From Trueperaceae bacterium (GTDB lineage Bacteria; Deinococcota; Deinococci; Deinococcales; Trueperaceae): a DNA stretch of 64,000 nucleotides. Where the stretch lies: NCBI GenBank assembly GCA_023954415.1, contig JAMLIB010000003.1, forward strand, positions 248,001 through 312,000, in the 5' to 3' direction. The first letter of the stretch is position 1, and every line of letters starts with the position of its first letter. The position numbers were made by a program, and so were the translations under genes. This document shows positions 36,493-44,862 of the stretch, in pieces. The notes below the pieces were generated by a model that saw only the letters and a program-made list of their open reading frames with translations, ran no database searches and was not told the origin of the DNA.

Positions 36493-37257
36493 TCAGGCGC
36501 CTTCGCGGGGGAGCCGTGCCCACAGCGGCCAGGCCTCGAGCTCCTTGCCCAGCGTCCGCCACTGGGGGAGGTGGCGAGTCATGAGCGCCTTGAAGCGGGG
36601 CCCGTGATCGGCCACCAGCAGGTGGGCGAGCTCGTGGACCACCACGCACTCCAGGAGGGCCGGGCGCCGCTTGGCGAGCTCGAGGTTGAACCAGAGGCGG
36701 CCGGCAACTGGGTTGCAGCTGCCCCAGCGCGTGGACATGCGCTTGATGCCGACCGCGGCCGCCCTCACCCCGAGCTCCTGCTCCCGGGCGGCGACGAGCG
36801 GCGCCAGGTCGGCGGCCAGCTCGCTTCGGTAGAACCGCGCGAAGGCTCGCTCCAGGACGTCGCGCCCAGCGTCCGGCGGCGCGAGGAGGAGGATGCGGTC
36901 GTCCTCGGTCAGGATGCGCACGCGGTTGCCGGCACGCTGGTCCTGGCGAGCGAGCGCGTAGGGGACCCCCCGTAGGTAGTGCGTCTCGCCCGGCAGGTAG
37001 CGCGCGGCGCCCCCGGCGGCGAGCTCGGCGAAGCGCTGCCGGTGCCCCTCGATCCAGGCGCTCCGTTCCGACACGAGGTCGGCGAGGTCGCGCAGCGTGG
37101 CGCGGGCCGGCGCGGTGAGCCGCACACGCCCGTCGGGCGGGTAGACCCGCAAGGTGACGCGCTTGACGCGTCGCCTGACGAGCTCCACCTCGTGGCCGGC
37201 GAGCCTCACCATGGTGCTCGGGCCACGGCCGGTCGTCGTAGAGGGTCTGACGGGCAT
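36493..37257 (-). CDS. YgjP-type zinc metallopeptidase (DUF45)
   Basis: 254 residues. The N-terminal half has the YgjP beta segment VKRVTLRVYPPDGRVRLTAP and the C-terminal half KRMSTRWGSCNPVAGRLWFNLELAKRRPALLECVV leading to the zinc motif VVHELAHLLVADHGPRFKALM. This is the WLM/SprT-like family, thought to act on DNA-protein crosslinks or as housekeeping proteases. Cytoplasmic. The ATG at 37257 is used; ATG 37212 (MVRLAGHEVEL) would also give a complete domain. It converges on the FAD oxidase gene. Confidence 0.88.
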   Translation of the reverse strand: MPVRPSTTTGRGPSTMVRLAGHEVELVRRRVKRVTLRVYPPDGRVRLTAPARATLRDLADLVSERSAWIEGHRQRFAELAAGGAARYLPGETHYLRGVPYALARQDQRAGNRVRILTEDDRILLLAPPDAGRDVLERAFARFYRSELAADLAPLVAAREQELGVRAAAVGIKRMSTRWGSCNPVAGRLWFNLELAKRRPALLECVVVHELAHLLVADHGPRFKALMTRHLPQWRTLGKELEAWPLWARLPREGA

Positions 37258-37376
37258 GCGGCCACTCTCGCACGCGCCGCGGGCGCCTGCCTACCTGCGG
37301 CGGACGGCAGCGCAGTAGACTGCCAACTGGCTCCGCCCGCGGTGGGCCGCGGGGCGCGGAGCCTGCGGAGGTCAAG

Positions 37377-37775
37377 GTGTCGCAACCGAGATGGTACTTG
37401 CCCAGGCCGCGACCGACCCCCTTGGTCGTGTCTTCCAGGGTCTTCGTCAAGGCCTTCCATAGTCTCGCCGTCATCGTCTTCGCCGCGGCTGCCTGCTACC
37501 TCATCTACTGCGGCGTCACCGGCACGCGGGACGCCATCATGGTGTGGGCGCTAGTCGCGGTCGCCATCGAGACCGCCGTCTACGTCGGCTTCGGCCGCAA
37601 GTGCCCCCTGACCATGCTGGCCAGGTGGCTTGGTGACGAGGGCGGTCACGACTACCTCTTCGAATGGCTCCTCGGGACGCGCAACATCGGTCTCGTGTCG
37701 CGCTCGCTGGCCGGCCTGGCCGCGATCGGCGTGCTGCTCATCATCATCGGCAGCATCAGACAGGCGCTGGCCTGA
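37377..37775 (+). CDS. Three-helix membrane protein of unknown function
   Basis: 132 residues with a proline-rich cytoplasmic head, hydrophobic segments at about 31-49, 52-72 and 109-130, and a polar stretch with GRKCPLTMLARWLGDEGGHDYLFEWL between the second and third. The KCPLT motif and acidic/His loop recall small DUF2784-like membrane proteins, but I am not confident of the family. GTG start with GGAGG six bases before. Alone on its strand between the YgjP gene and the hsp20 promoter. Confidence 0.6.
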   Translation: MSQPRWYLPRPRPTPLVVSSRVFVKAFHSLAVIVFAAAACYLIYCGVTGTRDAIMVWALVAVAIETAVYVGFGRKCPLTMLARWLGDEGGHDYLFEWLLGTRNIGLVSRSLAGLAAIGVLLIIIGSIRQALA

Positions 37776-37793
37776 CGACGTCGGAGCAACTAA

Positions 37794-37823
37794 CTTGACA
37801 TACTAACGCTCAGGTTCTATGAT
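37794..37823 (+). promoter_or_regulatory. hsp20 promoter with an overlapping HAIR-like repeat
   Basis: TTGACA (37795-37800), a 17-bp spacer and TATGAT (37818-37823) form the best sigma-A promoter in the window. CTTGACA-N7-GCTCAGG (37794-37814) overlaps it and matches the HspR operator HAIR (CTTGAGT-N7-ACTCAAG) at 5 of 7 bases in each arm with the correct spacing. The leader is about 95 nt. Confidence 0.65.
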
Positions 37824-37925
37824 CCTGGCACAGTGGCGGTGGCGTAGGTCCAAGACGCGCCGGCCAACCGGGTCACCCGTACTACCTACGCGAACAGTCG
37901 AGCGTCCGCCACGGAAAGGGACACC

Positions 37926-38405
37926 ATGGCACTGGTCAAGAGCACGCTACGCAACCGTCCCGTTGCCCGCTACATAGCCCCCATGGGCGGGATGGACGAC
38001 TTCTTCCAGCAGTTCGAGAACATGCTGCAACCGTTCGCGCCCCGCGGTGAGGCCGGCTACTTCCCGACCCCGTTCCCGCTCGACCTCTACGAGAGCGGCG
38101 ACGATGTCGTCCTGGAGATGGCCGTCCCCGGGCTCAAGCCCGAACAGCTCGACATCAGCCTCGAAGGCCGTCAACTCAGCATCCGCGGGACGGTTCCCGA
38201 GGTCGAGGAAGGCGACGGCGAGGGGGGCGGTCGGCGCTACTGGTCGCGCGGCATCGTGCGCGGCGAGTTCCAACGCACCGTCACCATCCCGGCCGGCGTC
38301 GACCCGGAGAAGATAACGGCGCGCGTCGACCAGGGCCTCCTGGTCCTCACGATGCCGAAGGCCGTCGAGGCCAAGGCGCGCAGGATCGCCGTCCAGGCCC
38401 AGTAG
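37926..38405 (+). CDS. Hsp20/alpha-crystallin small heat-shock protein
   Basis: A 159-residue ATP-independent chaperone that holds unfolding proteins. The N-terminal arm includes MGGMDDFFQQFENMLQPF; the alpha-crystallin domain starts near residue 50 (PLDLYESGDDVVLEMAVPGLKPEQLDISLEGRQLSIRG) and ends with ITARVDQGLLVLTMPKA. The C-terminal tail has an I-x-V-type IAV that docks neighbouring subunits. A consensus sigma-A promoter with a HAIR-like repeat lies upstream, suggesting repression by HspR and heat induction. GGAAAGGGA precedes the ATG. Confidence 0.95.
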   Translation: MALVKSTLRNRPVARYIAPMGGMDDFFQQFENMLQPFAPRGEAGYFPTPFPLDLYESGDDVVLEMAVPGLKPEQLDISLEGRQLSIRGTVPEVEEGDGEGGGRRYWSRGIVRGEFQRTVTIPAGVDPEKITARVDQGLLVLTMPKAVEAKARRIAVQAQ

Positions 38406-38420
38406 GACTCGCCGGAACGC

Positions 38421-39212
38421 TCAGAGCGACGTGACCAGGCCGCCGTCCACCAGCAAGCTGACGCCGGTCACGTAGGACGAGGCGTCCGAGGCGAGGAAAG
38501 CGGCCACGCGCCCGAACTCCTCGACGGTCCCGATGCGACCGAGGGGGATGGCCGCGACGGACCGAGCGCGCGCCGCTTCGAGGCTGATGCCCTCCCTCTC
38601 GGACGCCTTGCCGTCCAGCTCCCGGATGCGCGGCGTGTCGATACGGCCGGGCGATACCACGTTCACCCTGATCCCCTCGCCGGCCAGGTTGGTGGCGAGG
38701 TCCTTGCATAGCGCCTGCACCGCGGGCCGGTAGGCGTTGGACAGGGTCAGGTTCTTGATGGGCGCGCGCACGCTCGACGAGCCGATGACGACGATGGAGC
38801 CTCCGCCGGCCGAGCGCATGTGGGGAAGCGCCAGGCGCACCGAACGCACCACGCTCATCAAGGTGAGCTCGAAGGCCTGGGCCCAGGCCGCGTCCGTCAG
38901 TGTGTCGAACCCGCCGGCGGGCGGCCCGCCGGCGTTGCCAACGAGCACGTCGATGCCACCGAGCTCCGCCGCCACCGCCGCGAACAGCCGCTCCAGGTCC
39001 GCACCGTCGGCGACGTCGCACTGGAAGCCGGTCACGCTTTCGTTGCCCGTCGCTTCGGCGATCTCGCCGGCCACGACCCGGGCGCGCTCGAGCGATCGTC
39101 CGCAGATGGCGACCCGGGCGCCTTCGCCGGCCAAGGCGGTGGCCGTGCCGCGGCCGAGGCCGCTCGTTCCCGCGAGGACGAGCGCCCTCTTGCCTGTCAG
39201 TCCAAGGTTCAT
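38421..39212 (-). CDS. Short-chain dehydrogenase/reductase
   Basis: 263 residues of the classical SDR family. The cofactor motif is ALVLAGTSGLGRGTATALAGEGA (TGxxxGxG variant), the NNAG-type motif is VGNAGGPPAGG, and the catalytic region has Ser in IVVIGSSSV and then an unusual segment where the family YxxxK reads YRPAVQALCKDL. It therefore keeps Tyr but the Lys lies further on than in the standard motif, as in the 3-oxoacyl-reductase-like subgroup with GGPPAG. The reaction is not known. GGAGGCGAAG precedes the ATG. Confidence 0.82.
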   Translation of the reverse strand: MNLGLTGKRALVLAGTSGLGRGTATALAGEGARVAICGRSLERARVVAGEIAEATGNESVTGFQCDVADGADLERLFAAVAAELGGIDVLVGNAGGPPAGGFDTLTDAAWAQAFELTLMSVVRSVRLALPHMRSAGGGSIVVIGSSSVRAPIKNLTLSNAYRPAVQALCKDLATNLAGEGIRVNVVSPGRIDTPRIRELDGKASEREGISLEAARARSVAAIPLGRIGTVEEFGRVAAFLASDASSYVTGVSLLVDGGLVTSL

Positions 39213-39536
39213 CTTCGCCTCCGTAACTCGTTGAGCACGAGATCATCACAGCCTAGCCCCCGGCGGGCGCCTCGGTGGCGGTGAGGAGCGGTAGACCCGG
39301 CCACCCCCGACCCGGCCCCGACCGCCCGGGCCGCGGCCGACGGCCTCGCCGGGTTGGACGGTACCGGATGGTACGGTCGCGTTGCCCTTCGGCGACGACC
39401 GCTAATCGTTACGGAGTTTCGCCTGGGAGTAGTGCCCATCGGATGGTCGCTCGGGGTGTATGCTAGTAACCGAGCCTTCAGTTGGAAGACTCGCGTCAAA
39501 AGTCTGGTTCGGAAGAGCAAGCGATAGGAGATTCCC
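39213..39536. other. Divergent intergenic region
   Basis: About 324 bases without a gene between the SDR gene (minus) and the DUF7662-like gene (plus). It holds a TATGCT box at 39459-39464 that may serve the plus-strand gene with a leader of about 65 nt, and the SDR Shine-Dalgarno at its left edge. The rest is G+C-rich with no clear structure. Confidence 0.4.
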
Positions 39537-39950
39537 ATGGCATTGACAGAAGTGATCGTGCTGATCCCCGAGGAGCGCGTAGGCGATTTCTACCGTGTCG
39601 TCGGAGCCTGGATGGGCGGCGCCAACCTCGTCGACGAGTCGAACGTCGGGCGCGGCCGTCGGCGCAACAACCCCAGCTCCACCCCGCTGGTGCTGTCCAA
39701 CAGCAGCCGGTACTACCCGCTTCACCGCCACCTCGCCAACGTGAGCAAGGACACCAAGTCCTACGAGATGAGCTTCGACGAGATCACGACGGTCATGGGC
39801 GACAGGCTGCCGAAGTCCGCCGAGGACCACCGCGCGTGGTGGGCGAACACGGAATCGCACTCGCAGGCGCTCGCCTGGATCTCGGCCGGCTGGAAGGTCG
39901 ACGGCGTCGACCTCGTAGGTCGCCTCATCCACTTCACGCGCCCCAAGTAA
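39537..39950 (+). CDS. DUF7662-like small protein with an N-terminal extension
   Basis: 137 residues. From about residue 58 the pattern YYPLHRHLANV...MSFDEITTVMGDRLPKSAEDHRAWWANTES and AWISAGWKVDGVDLVGRLIHFTR fits the short DUF7662 family of unknown function (Y-PL...SF-EIE-ILG-LP-SA-H-WW). The first 57 residues (TEVIVLIPEERVGDFYRVVGAWMGG, then a basic loop) are extra to that family as I remember it. AGGAGA lies before the ATG. Small, soluble, no signal. It is monocistronic and ends at a strong hairpin. Confidence 0.6.
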   Translation: MALTEVIVLIPEERVGDFYRVVGAWMGGANLVDESNVGRGRRRNNPSSTPLVLSNSSRYYPLHRHLANVSKDTKSYEMSFDEITTVMGDRLPKSAEDHRAWWANTESHSQALAWISAGWKVDGVDLVGRLIHFTRPK

Positions 39951-39998
39951 TCACTCTCGACGGCCAGGGGGATCTTTCCGCCGCACCGATGGCGTGAA

Positions 39999-40042
39999 AG
40001 CGAGAGCCCGGGCACCATGGAGTTGGTGCCCGGGCTCTCGCT
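39999..40042. terminator. Bidirectional terminator hairpin
   Basis: A 19-base stem, arms 39999-40017 and 40024-40042, with a six-base loop TGGAGT. It lies between the convergent DUF7662-like and msrA genes. On the minus strand a short CTTTC follows, weakly U-rich. Confidence 0.7.
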
Positions 40043-40105
40043 CGCGTTCGACAGGTCGTCGCGTCGGATGATCCGGCTCGTACGGGACGCGCGGCTGATT
40101 GCCGC

Positions 40106-40657
40106 TCAGGCGTACCCCGGCCGCAGCCTCTCGAGGTAGAGCTTGCGGAACTTCGCGACCTTCGGCGCGATGACGGCCGCGCAGTAAGGCTGCCGCGGGT
40201 TACGTGCGAAGTAGTCGTCGTGGTACTCCTCGGCCGGGTAGAAGTTCGTGAGAGGTTGGAGCTCGGTCACGATGGGGGCGTCGTACATGCCCGAGTCGGC
40301 CACCTCGCGTAGCACGGCCTCGGCCGTCCTACGTTGTTCCTCGTCCTGGTAGAAGACGGCCGAGCGGTACTGGGTACCGATGTCGTTGCCCTGCCTGTCC
40401 TTGGTCGTCGGGTCGTGCATGGTGAAGAACACGCGCAGGATGTCGGCGTAGGAGACGACGCTCGGGTCGAACACGAGGCGCACGACCTCGGCATGCCCGG
40501 TCCTGCCCGTGCAGACCTGCTCGTAGCTCGGGTCGGCCACCGTGCCGCCCGAGTAGCCGGATTGCACGCTCTCGATGCCGTTCAGGCCGGTGAAGATCGC
40601 TTCCATGCACCAGAAGCAGCCTCCGGCCAGTACCGCGGTCGACGTTCTCTCGCTCAT
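40106..40657 (-). CDS. msrA: Peptide methionine-(S)-S-oxide reductase
   Basis: A 183-residue MsrA with the catalytic motif GGCFWCMEAIF near residue 13, then SGYSGGTVADPSYEQVCTGRTGHAEVV, IGTQYRSAVFY and FYPAEEYHDDYF. It reduces the S-epimer of methionine sulfoxide. The start is ATG 40657 inside a longer open frame: TAGGGT (40670-40665) lies 7 nt before it, the leaderless arrangement shared with msrB. Both enzymes are cytoplasmic and together repair both epimers. Confidence 0.93.
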   Translation of the reverse strand: MSERTSTAVLAGGCFWCMEAIFTGLNGIESVQSGYSGGTVADPSYEQVCTGRTGHAEVVRLVFDPSVVSYADILRVFFTMHDPTTKDRQGNDIGTQYRSAVFYQDEEQRRTAEAVLREVADSGMYDAPIVTELQPLTNFYPAEEYHDDYFARNPRQPYCAAVIAPKVAKFRKLYLERLRPGYA

Positions 40658-40683
40658 GCCCTTCACCCTAATCCCGTCCGCGC

Positions 40684-42243
40684 TCACGCCCAGTCGCGCA
40701 AGAACTCGACGAACAGCCGCACGCCGTAACCGGTGGCGCCCGGCGTCAGGTAGCCGCGGCCCTTGGGGTTCTCGATCAGCCCCATGCCCGCCATGTCGAC
40801 GTGCGCCCACGGGTACTCCGTGAACGCCTGCAGGAAGGCGGCCGACGTGCCGATGCCGCCCTTCGCGCCTCCACTGTTCTTGAGGTCCGCGACCTTCGAC
40901 TCGATGGCTGCGCGGTACTCGGGGAAGAGGGGCATCGGCCACACGCGCTCGCCGGTAGCTTCCGACGCGGTCTCGATCCTGGCCCGCAACGTCGGATCCG
41001 TGAAGAAGAGCGATGCCGCCACGCCCTCGCCGAGCGCAGTGGCGCTCGCGCCGGTGAGGGTCGCGATGTCGATCACGGCGGCGGGGGCGTACCCCTTGGC
41101 GTGCACGAGCGCGTCTGCGAGAGCAAGGCGCCCCTCCGCGTCCGTCGAGATGACCTCGACCGAAAGCCCGTTGCCGGCGACGAGCACGTCGGAAGGCCGG
41201 TACGCCGCCCCGTCGGGCATGTTCTCGACGCACGGGGCGAGCCCAAGGACGCGCACGTTCAGGTCGAGCTCGGCGACCGTCTGCATCGCCCCTATGACGG
41301 CGGCGGCGCCCGACATGTCCGACTTCATCGGGACCATGCCGTCGCGCGTCTTCAGGGAGAGGCCGCCGGAGTCGAACGTGACGCCCTTGCCGACGAGGAC
41401 GACGAGCGGCAGGTCCGTACGCGCCTCGTTGTGCGCCAGCTCGATGAACCTTGGCTCGAGGGCGCTGCCCTTGGCGACGGCGAGGAAGGCGCCCATGCCG
41501 CGCTCCTCCGCCCAGGCGCGGTCGCCGATCGTCACGCGCAGGCCCGTGCGCTCGGCCATGGCCGCCGCCGCATCCGCCAGGTACTCGGGCGTGGCATGGA
41601 CGGGCGGGAGGTTGACGAGGTCGCGGGCGAGGGCGACGCCGCGGGCTATAGCCGCCGCGGCCGCGGCGCCTTCCCGGACCTGCGGCAGGTGGCCGCCGTC
41701 CAGTTCGACGAGCGCGACCTGGGTGAGGGCCCGCTCCGGCGCCTGGTCCTGGGCGCGCCACCCGCCGAAGCGGTAGCTCGCGAGCAGCGCGCCCTCCAAC
41801 GTGGCCTGCGCCGCCTCGCCCGCGACCAGCCCGCCCCCGCCTGCGCCGTGGACGAGCGAGGCCAAGGTGGAGGCGCCCAGCTCGCGCGCCTTGGCCGCTG
41901 CCGCCGCGGACGCGCGCCGCACCGCCTCCAGGCCGAAGGATGTGCGGCTCCCGAGCCCCGCGACGATGACGCGCGGCGCTACGACGCCGCCCGACGGGTA
42001 GAGGACGGTGACCTCGCCGAGCTTCCCGGTGACGTCGCCGCTCGCGATCAGGCGGGAGATGGTGCCCCCCATGGCGGCGTCGACCGCGCCCGTCGCCCCG
42101 GTCGGGGCGGCCACGCCGGCGAACAGGTTGACCACGATGGCGTCCGCGGCGACGTCCTGGATCTTGCCGCTGATCACCTCGCTGGCCGGAAGCGTGCCTA
42201 GGCCGAGGCGCGGCGTGCGCCGGTCGCTGAAGTGGTCCGTCAT
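40684..42243 (-). CDS. pepA: Leucyl aminopeptidase (M17)
   Basis: About 519 residues. The N-terminal macro-like domain is followed by the M17 catalytic domain with VGKGVTFDSGGLSLK, MKSDMSGAAAVIGAM and STDAEGRLALADALVHAK, which hold the metal-binding Lys, Asp and Glu residues; the usual NTDAEGRL reads STDAEGRL. It removes N-terminal residues from peptides in the cytoplasm and fits the cell's peptide-using habit. ATG 42243 is chosen because AGGAGG lies just before it. It is divergent from the iclR operon. Confidence 0.93.
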   Translation of the reverse strand: MTDHFSDRRTPRLGLGTLPASEVISGKIQDVAADAIVVNLFAGVAAPTGATGAVDAAMGGTISRLIASGDVTGKLGEVTVLYPSGGVVAPRVIVAGLGSRTSFGLEAVRRASAAAAAKARELGASTLASLVHGAGGGGLVAGEAAQATLEGALLASYRFGGWRAQDQAPERALTQVALVELDGGHLPQVREGAAAAAAIARGVALARDLVNLPPVHATPEYLADAAAAMAERTGLRVTIGDRAWAEERGMGAFLAVAKGSALEPRFIELAHNEARTDLPLVVLVGKGVTFDSGGLSLKTRDGMVPMKSDMSGAAAVIGAMQTVAELDLNVRVLGLAPCVENMPDGAAYRPSDVLVAGNGLSVEVISTDAEGRLALADALVHAKGYAPAAVIDIATLTGASATALGEGVAASLFFTDPTLRARIETASEATGERVWPMPLFPEYRAAIESKVADLKNSGGAKGGIGTSAAFLQAFTEYPWAHVDMAGMGLIENPKGRGYLTPGATGYGVRLFVEFLRDWA

Positions 42244-42307
42244 GTTCCCTCCTGGGGCGCTCGAAGCGCCGAGGCCGGCCATGCTAACGCCGCCGGTCGC
42301 CGGTCGT

Positions 42308-42336
42308 TTGCATTCTGATCGGCGGCCGTCTATAGT
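42308..42336 (+). promoter_or_regulatory. Promoter of the iclR-peptide operon
   Basis: TTGCAT (42308-42313), a 17-bp spacer, and TATAGT (42331-42336) make a sigma-A-like promoter on the plus strand, with a leader of about 110 nt before the iclR start. Confidence 0.55.
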
Positions 42337-42391
42337 CTCCCAATCGCTGGTCGTATGGCAGTGTGAAAACGTATCACCATCCGAGATGACG

Positions 42392-42426
42392 CGCTATCGC
42401 AGATAGCGACGCTGCTCGAGATAGCG
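42392..42426 (+). promoter_or_regulatory. Dyad and third half-site in the iclR leader
   Basis: CGCTATC (42392-42398), GCA, GATAGCG (42402-42408) is a perfect 7-bp dyad with a 3-bp spacer, and another GATAGCG starts 18 bp further on (42420-42426). It lies after the promoter, so a bound IclR-type protein would block transcription. Autoregulation is the simplest reading. Confidence 0.5.
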
Positions 42427-42453
42427 GCGGTACTACCAGGGAAGGAGGCGGAC

Positions 42454-43224
42454 ATGAACCAGTACGTGATCCAGTCGGCCCTACGCACGCTCCAGGTCCT
42501 CCTGGCGTTCGGGAAGCCTCCGCACCGCTTCGGGCTATCCGATCTGATGCTAGTGACACCGTTCGAGAAGAACCAGCTCTACCGCTCGCTAAGGACCCTC
42601 GAGGCCGCCGGCTTCATCGTGGCGGACAGTGGCGGTCGCTACACCGTCACCCCCGTCGTCAACGTCCTCAGCGCCGCCAGCGCCCACGGGCGCCCGTTGA
42701 CGCTCGTCGAGGTCGCGTCGCCGCATCTGGACGCCCTCGCCGAGGAGACGGGGGAGGCCATCAACCTCAACGTGCTCGCCGGCGACCAGGCCGTGTGCCT
42801 CGACCGGCGCGAGAGCCCCCACCGCGTGCGGCTCGCGTCCGTCCTCGGCCAGGCGTACCCATTGCACGCCGGGGCTGGTCCCAAGGCCATCCTCGCCTTC
42901 CTCGACGAGGAGCTGCGCGCCCAGGTCCTGCGGAAGCTCGATACCTACCCCAGCTACACCGCCACCACGCAGCGCGACCCCGCGTTGCTCGCGCGCGAGC
43001 TGGAACTCACGCGCGAGCGCGGCTACTCGATCAGCGACGGGGACTTCGACGATAACGCCAAGGGGATCGGAGCGCCCGTCTTCGACGGTCCCGGTCAGGT
43101 CGTAGGCGCGATCAGCATCGGAGGACCGTCTTTCCGCGTCGGCGAGGAAGAGCTGACGCGCTACACGCCGCTCATCATCCGGGTAGCCAAGGCCATCTCC
43201 AACGGCCTCGGGTACTCGGGGTGA
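42454..43224 (+). CDS. IclR-family transcriptional regulator of the peptide operon
   Basis: 256 residues: N-terminal winged helix-turn-helix (SALRTLQVLLAFGKPPHRFGLSDLMLVTPFEKNQLYRSLRTLEAAGFI) and the C-terminal IclR effector domain (GEAINLNVLAGDQAVCLDRRES, LHAGAGPKAILAFL, GYSISDGDFDDNAKGIGAPVFD). GGAAGGAGG lies before the ATG. It is the first gene of a seven-gene set for peptide uptake and hydrolysis, and a dyad in its own leader suggests autoregulation with induction by a peptide-derived ligand. Confidence 0.9.
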   Translation: MNQYVIQSALRTLQVLLAFGKPPHRFGLSDLMLVTPFEKNQLYRSLRTLEAAGFIVADSGGRYTVTPVVNVLSAASAHGRPLTLVEVASPHLDALAEETGEAINLNVLAGDQAVCLDRRESPHRVRLASVLGQAYPLHAGAGPKAILAFLDEELRAQVLRKLDTYPSYTATTQRDPALLARELELTRERGYSISDGDFDDNAKGIGAPVFDGPGQVVGAISIGGPSFRVGEEELTRYTPLIIRVAKAISNGLGYSG

Positions 43225-43244
43225 GGAAGTTCAAGGAGGACCGC

Positions 43245-44843
43245 ATGCCCCCGATCCGTGTCCGCTTCAAGCTCCTCAGGTTGCTGACCGCGCTGCTGGC
43301 GTCCATGGCCGTCGTCGTCGCGAGCGCGCAGGACCACGACCCCAACGGGTCGCTCACCTTCGCGACCAACGCCGACCCGACGCTCAACCCGTGGAACGCC
43401 TCCGCGGTCATCGAGTCCAACCTCATCAACACGATCCTGTTCGACCAGCTCGTGCGCTACGACCCGACCGACCTCCGCCCCGCCCCGGGTCTGGCCGAGA
43501 GCTGGGAGACGGCGGCCGACGGCCTCTCCTGGACGTTCCACCTGCGCCCCGAGGCCAAGTGGTCCGACGGCGTGCCGTTCACGGCCGACGACGTCGTCTT
43601 CACCTTCAACGACGTCGTCCTCAACAAGGACCTCGGAGCGCGGAGCGCCTCGGGCTTCGCGCCCGTCGACCGCGTCGTCAAGGTCGACGATCACACCGTC
43701 GTGTTCGAACTGAACCGCCCGTTCTCCTCCTTGCCCTACTTCCTCGCCTACTACGCCGGGATGATCCCCGCGCACGTCCTTGGCGACGCCGAGAACCCCC
43801 TCACGGTGGCCTCGTTCAACAAGGGCAACCCCGTGGTCACGGGCCCGTACCGCGTCGGCGAGTTCGTGCCGGGCGCCTACGTCAAGCTCGTGCCGAACGA
43901 GAACTACTGGGGGCCGGCGCCCAAGCTCGCGTCCATCACCTTCAACATCATCCCCGACGGCAACGCTCAGATCGCGCAGCTCCTGGCCGGCGGGCTCGAC
44001 ATGGTCTCGATCACGAACCCTGCGCTACTCGCGGGCGTGGCGAACAACCCCAACCTCGAGGTCATCAGGCAGAGCCAGAACATCTGGTACTTCGTGGCGC
44101 TCAACCTCAACGACGAGCGTTTCCAGGACGTGCGCGTGCGGCAGGCGCTCCTCAGCGCCATCGACCGCCCGGCCATCATCGACGCCGTCCTCGAAGGTTA
44201 CGGCGTGGTCGCCACCGGCCCCATCGCCCCGCTGCAGCAGGCCCTCTACGACGACGACGTCGCGCAGTGGCCCTTCGATCCCGAGAGGGCCAAGGAGCTC
44301 CTGGCGGAGGCCGGCTGGACGCCCGGCCCTGACGGCGTGCTCCAGAAGGACGGCCAGCGCTTCGTCATCGACATGCCCACCGGGCAGTACGGCTACCTCG
44401 TGCCCTCCACGCTTCTCGTGCAGCAGTACTGGCAGGACATCGGCGTAGAGGCCAACGTCGAGACCATCGAGTGGAACGCCTTCATCCAGAAGGCCGTCGT
44501 GAACCGCGACTACGACGCCATGCTCGCCTGGTGGAGCACCCCGCCGACCCCGGACCAGTCGAGCTACTTCGCCTCCTCGAGCGCCGTCACGGGCAACAAC
44601 ATCCCGGACTACCGCGATCCCGTCCTCGACGAGATCTGGGAGCGCGGCCGCGCCGCCACCAGCCAGGACGAGCAGGTCGCCGTCTACCGCGAGGCGCAGG
44701 AGCGCATGGCGGAACAGCTGCCCTACCTCTTCCTCTGGTACCCCGACATGATCGCCGTGCAGAACAAGCGCATCGGCGGGATGCACGACATCAACAGCGC
44801 CGCGAACTTCCAGTACTCCTTCGACTGGTACGTTACGCGCTGA
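43245..44843 (+). CDS. Peptide ABC transporter substrate-binding protein (SBP family 5, operon II)
   Basis: About 532 residues. Sec signal with basic head and RLLTALLASMAVVVASAQ, no lipobox, then SLTFATNADPTLNPWNASAVIESNLINTILFDQLVRYDP and GLAESWETAADGLSWTFHLRPEAKWSDGVPFTADDVVFTF, which are textbook DppA/OppA signatures. The enzymes encoded downstream make di- or short peptides the likely ligand. ATG 43245 is chosen for AGGAGG just upstream; a GTG at 43221 overlapping the iclR stop is also in frame. Confidence 0.92.
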   Translation: MPPIRVRFKLLRLLTALLASMAVVVASAQDHDPNGSLTFATNADPTLNPWNASAVIESNLINTILFDQLVRYDPTDLRPAPGLAESWETAADGLSWTFHLRPEAKWSDGVPFTADDVVFTFNDVVLNKDLGARSASGFAPVDRVVKVDDHTVVFELNRPFSSLPYFLAYYAGMIPAHVLGDAENPLTVASFNKGNPVVTGPYRVGEFVPGAYVKLVPNENYWGPAPKLASITFNIIPDGNAQIAQLLAGGLDMVSITNPALLAGVANNPNLEVIRQSQNIWYFVALNLNDERFQDVRVRQALLSAIDRPAIIDAVLEGYGVVATGPIAPLQQALYDDDVAQWPFDPERAKELLAEAGWTPGPDGVLQKDGQRFVIDMPTGQYGYLVPSTLLVQQYWQDIGVEANVETIEWNAFIQKAVVNRDYDAMLAWWSTPPTPDQSSYFASSSAVTGNNIPDYRDPVLDEIWERGRAATSQDEQVAVYREAQERMAEQLPYLFLWYPDMIAVQNKRIGGMHDINSAANFQYSFDWYVTR

Positions 44844-44862
44844 AGCCGCCGAGGAGCCGTAG

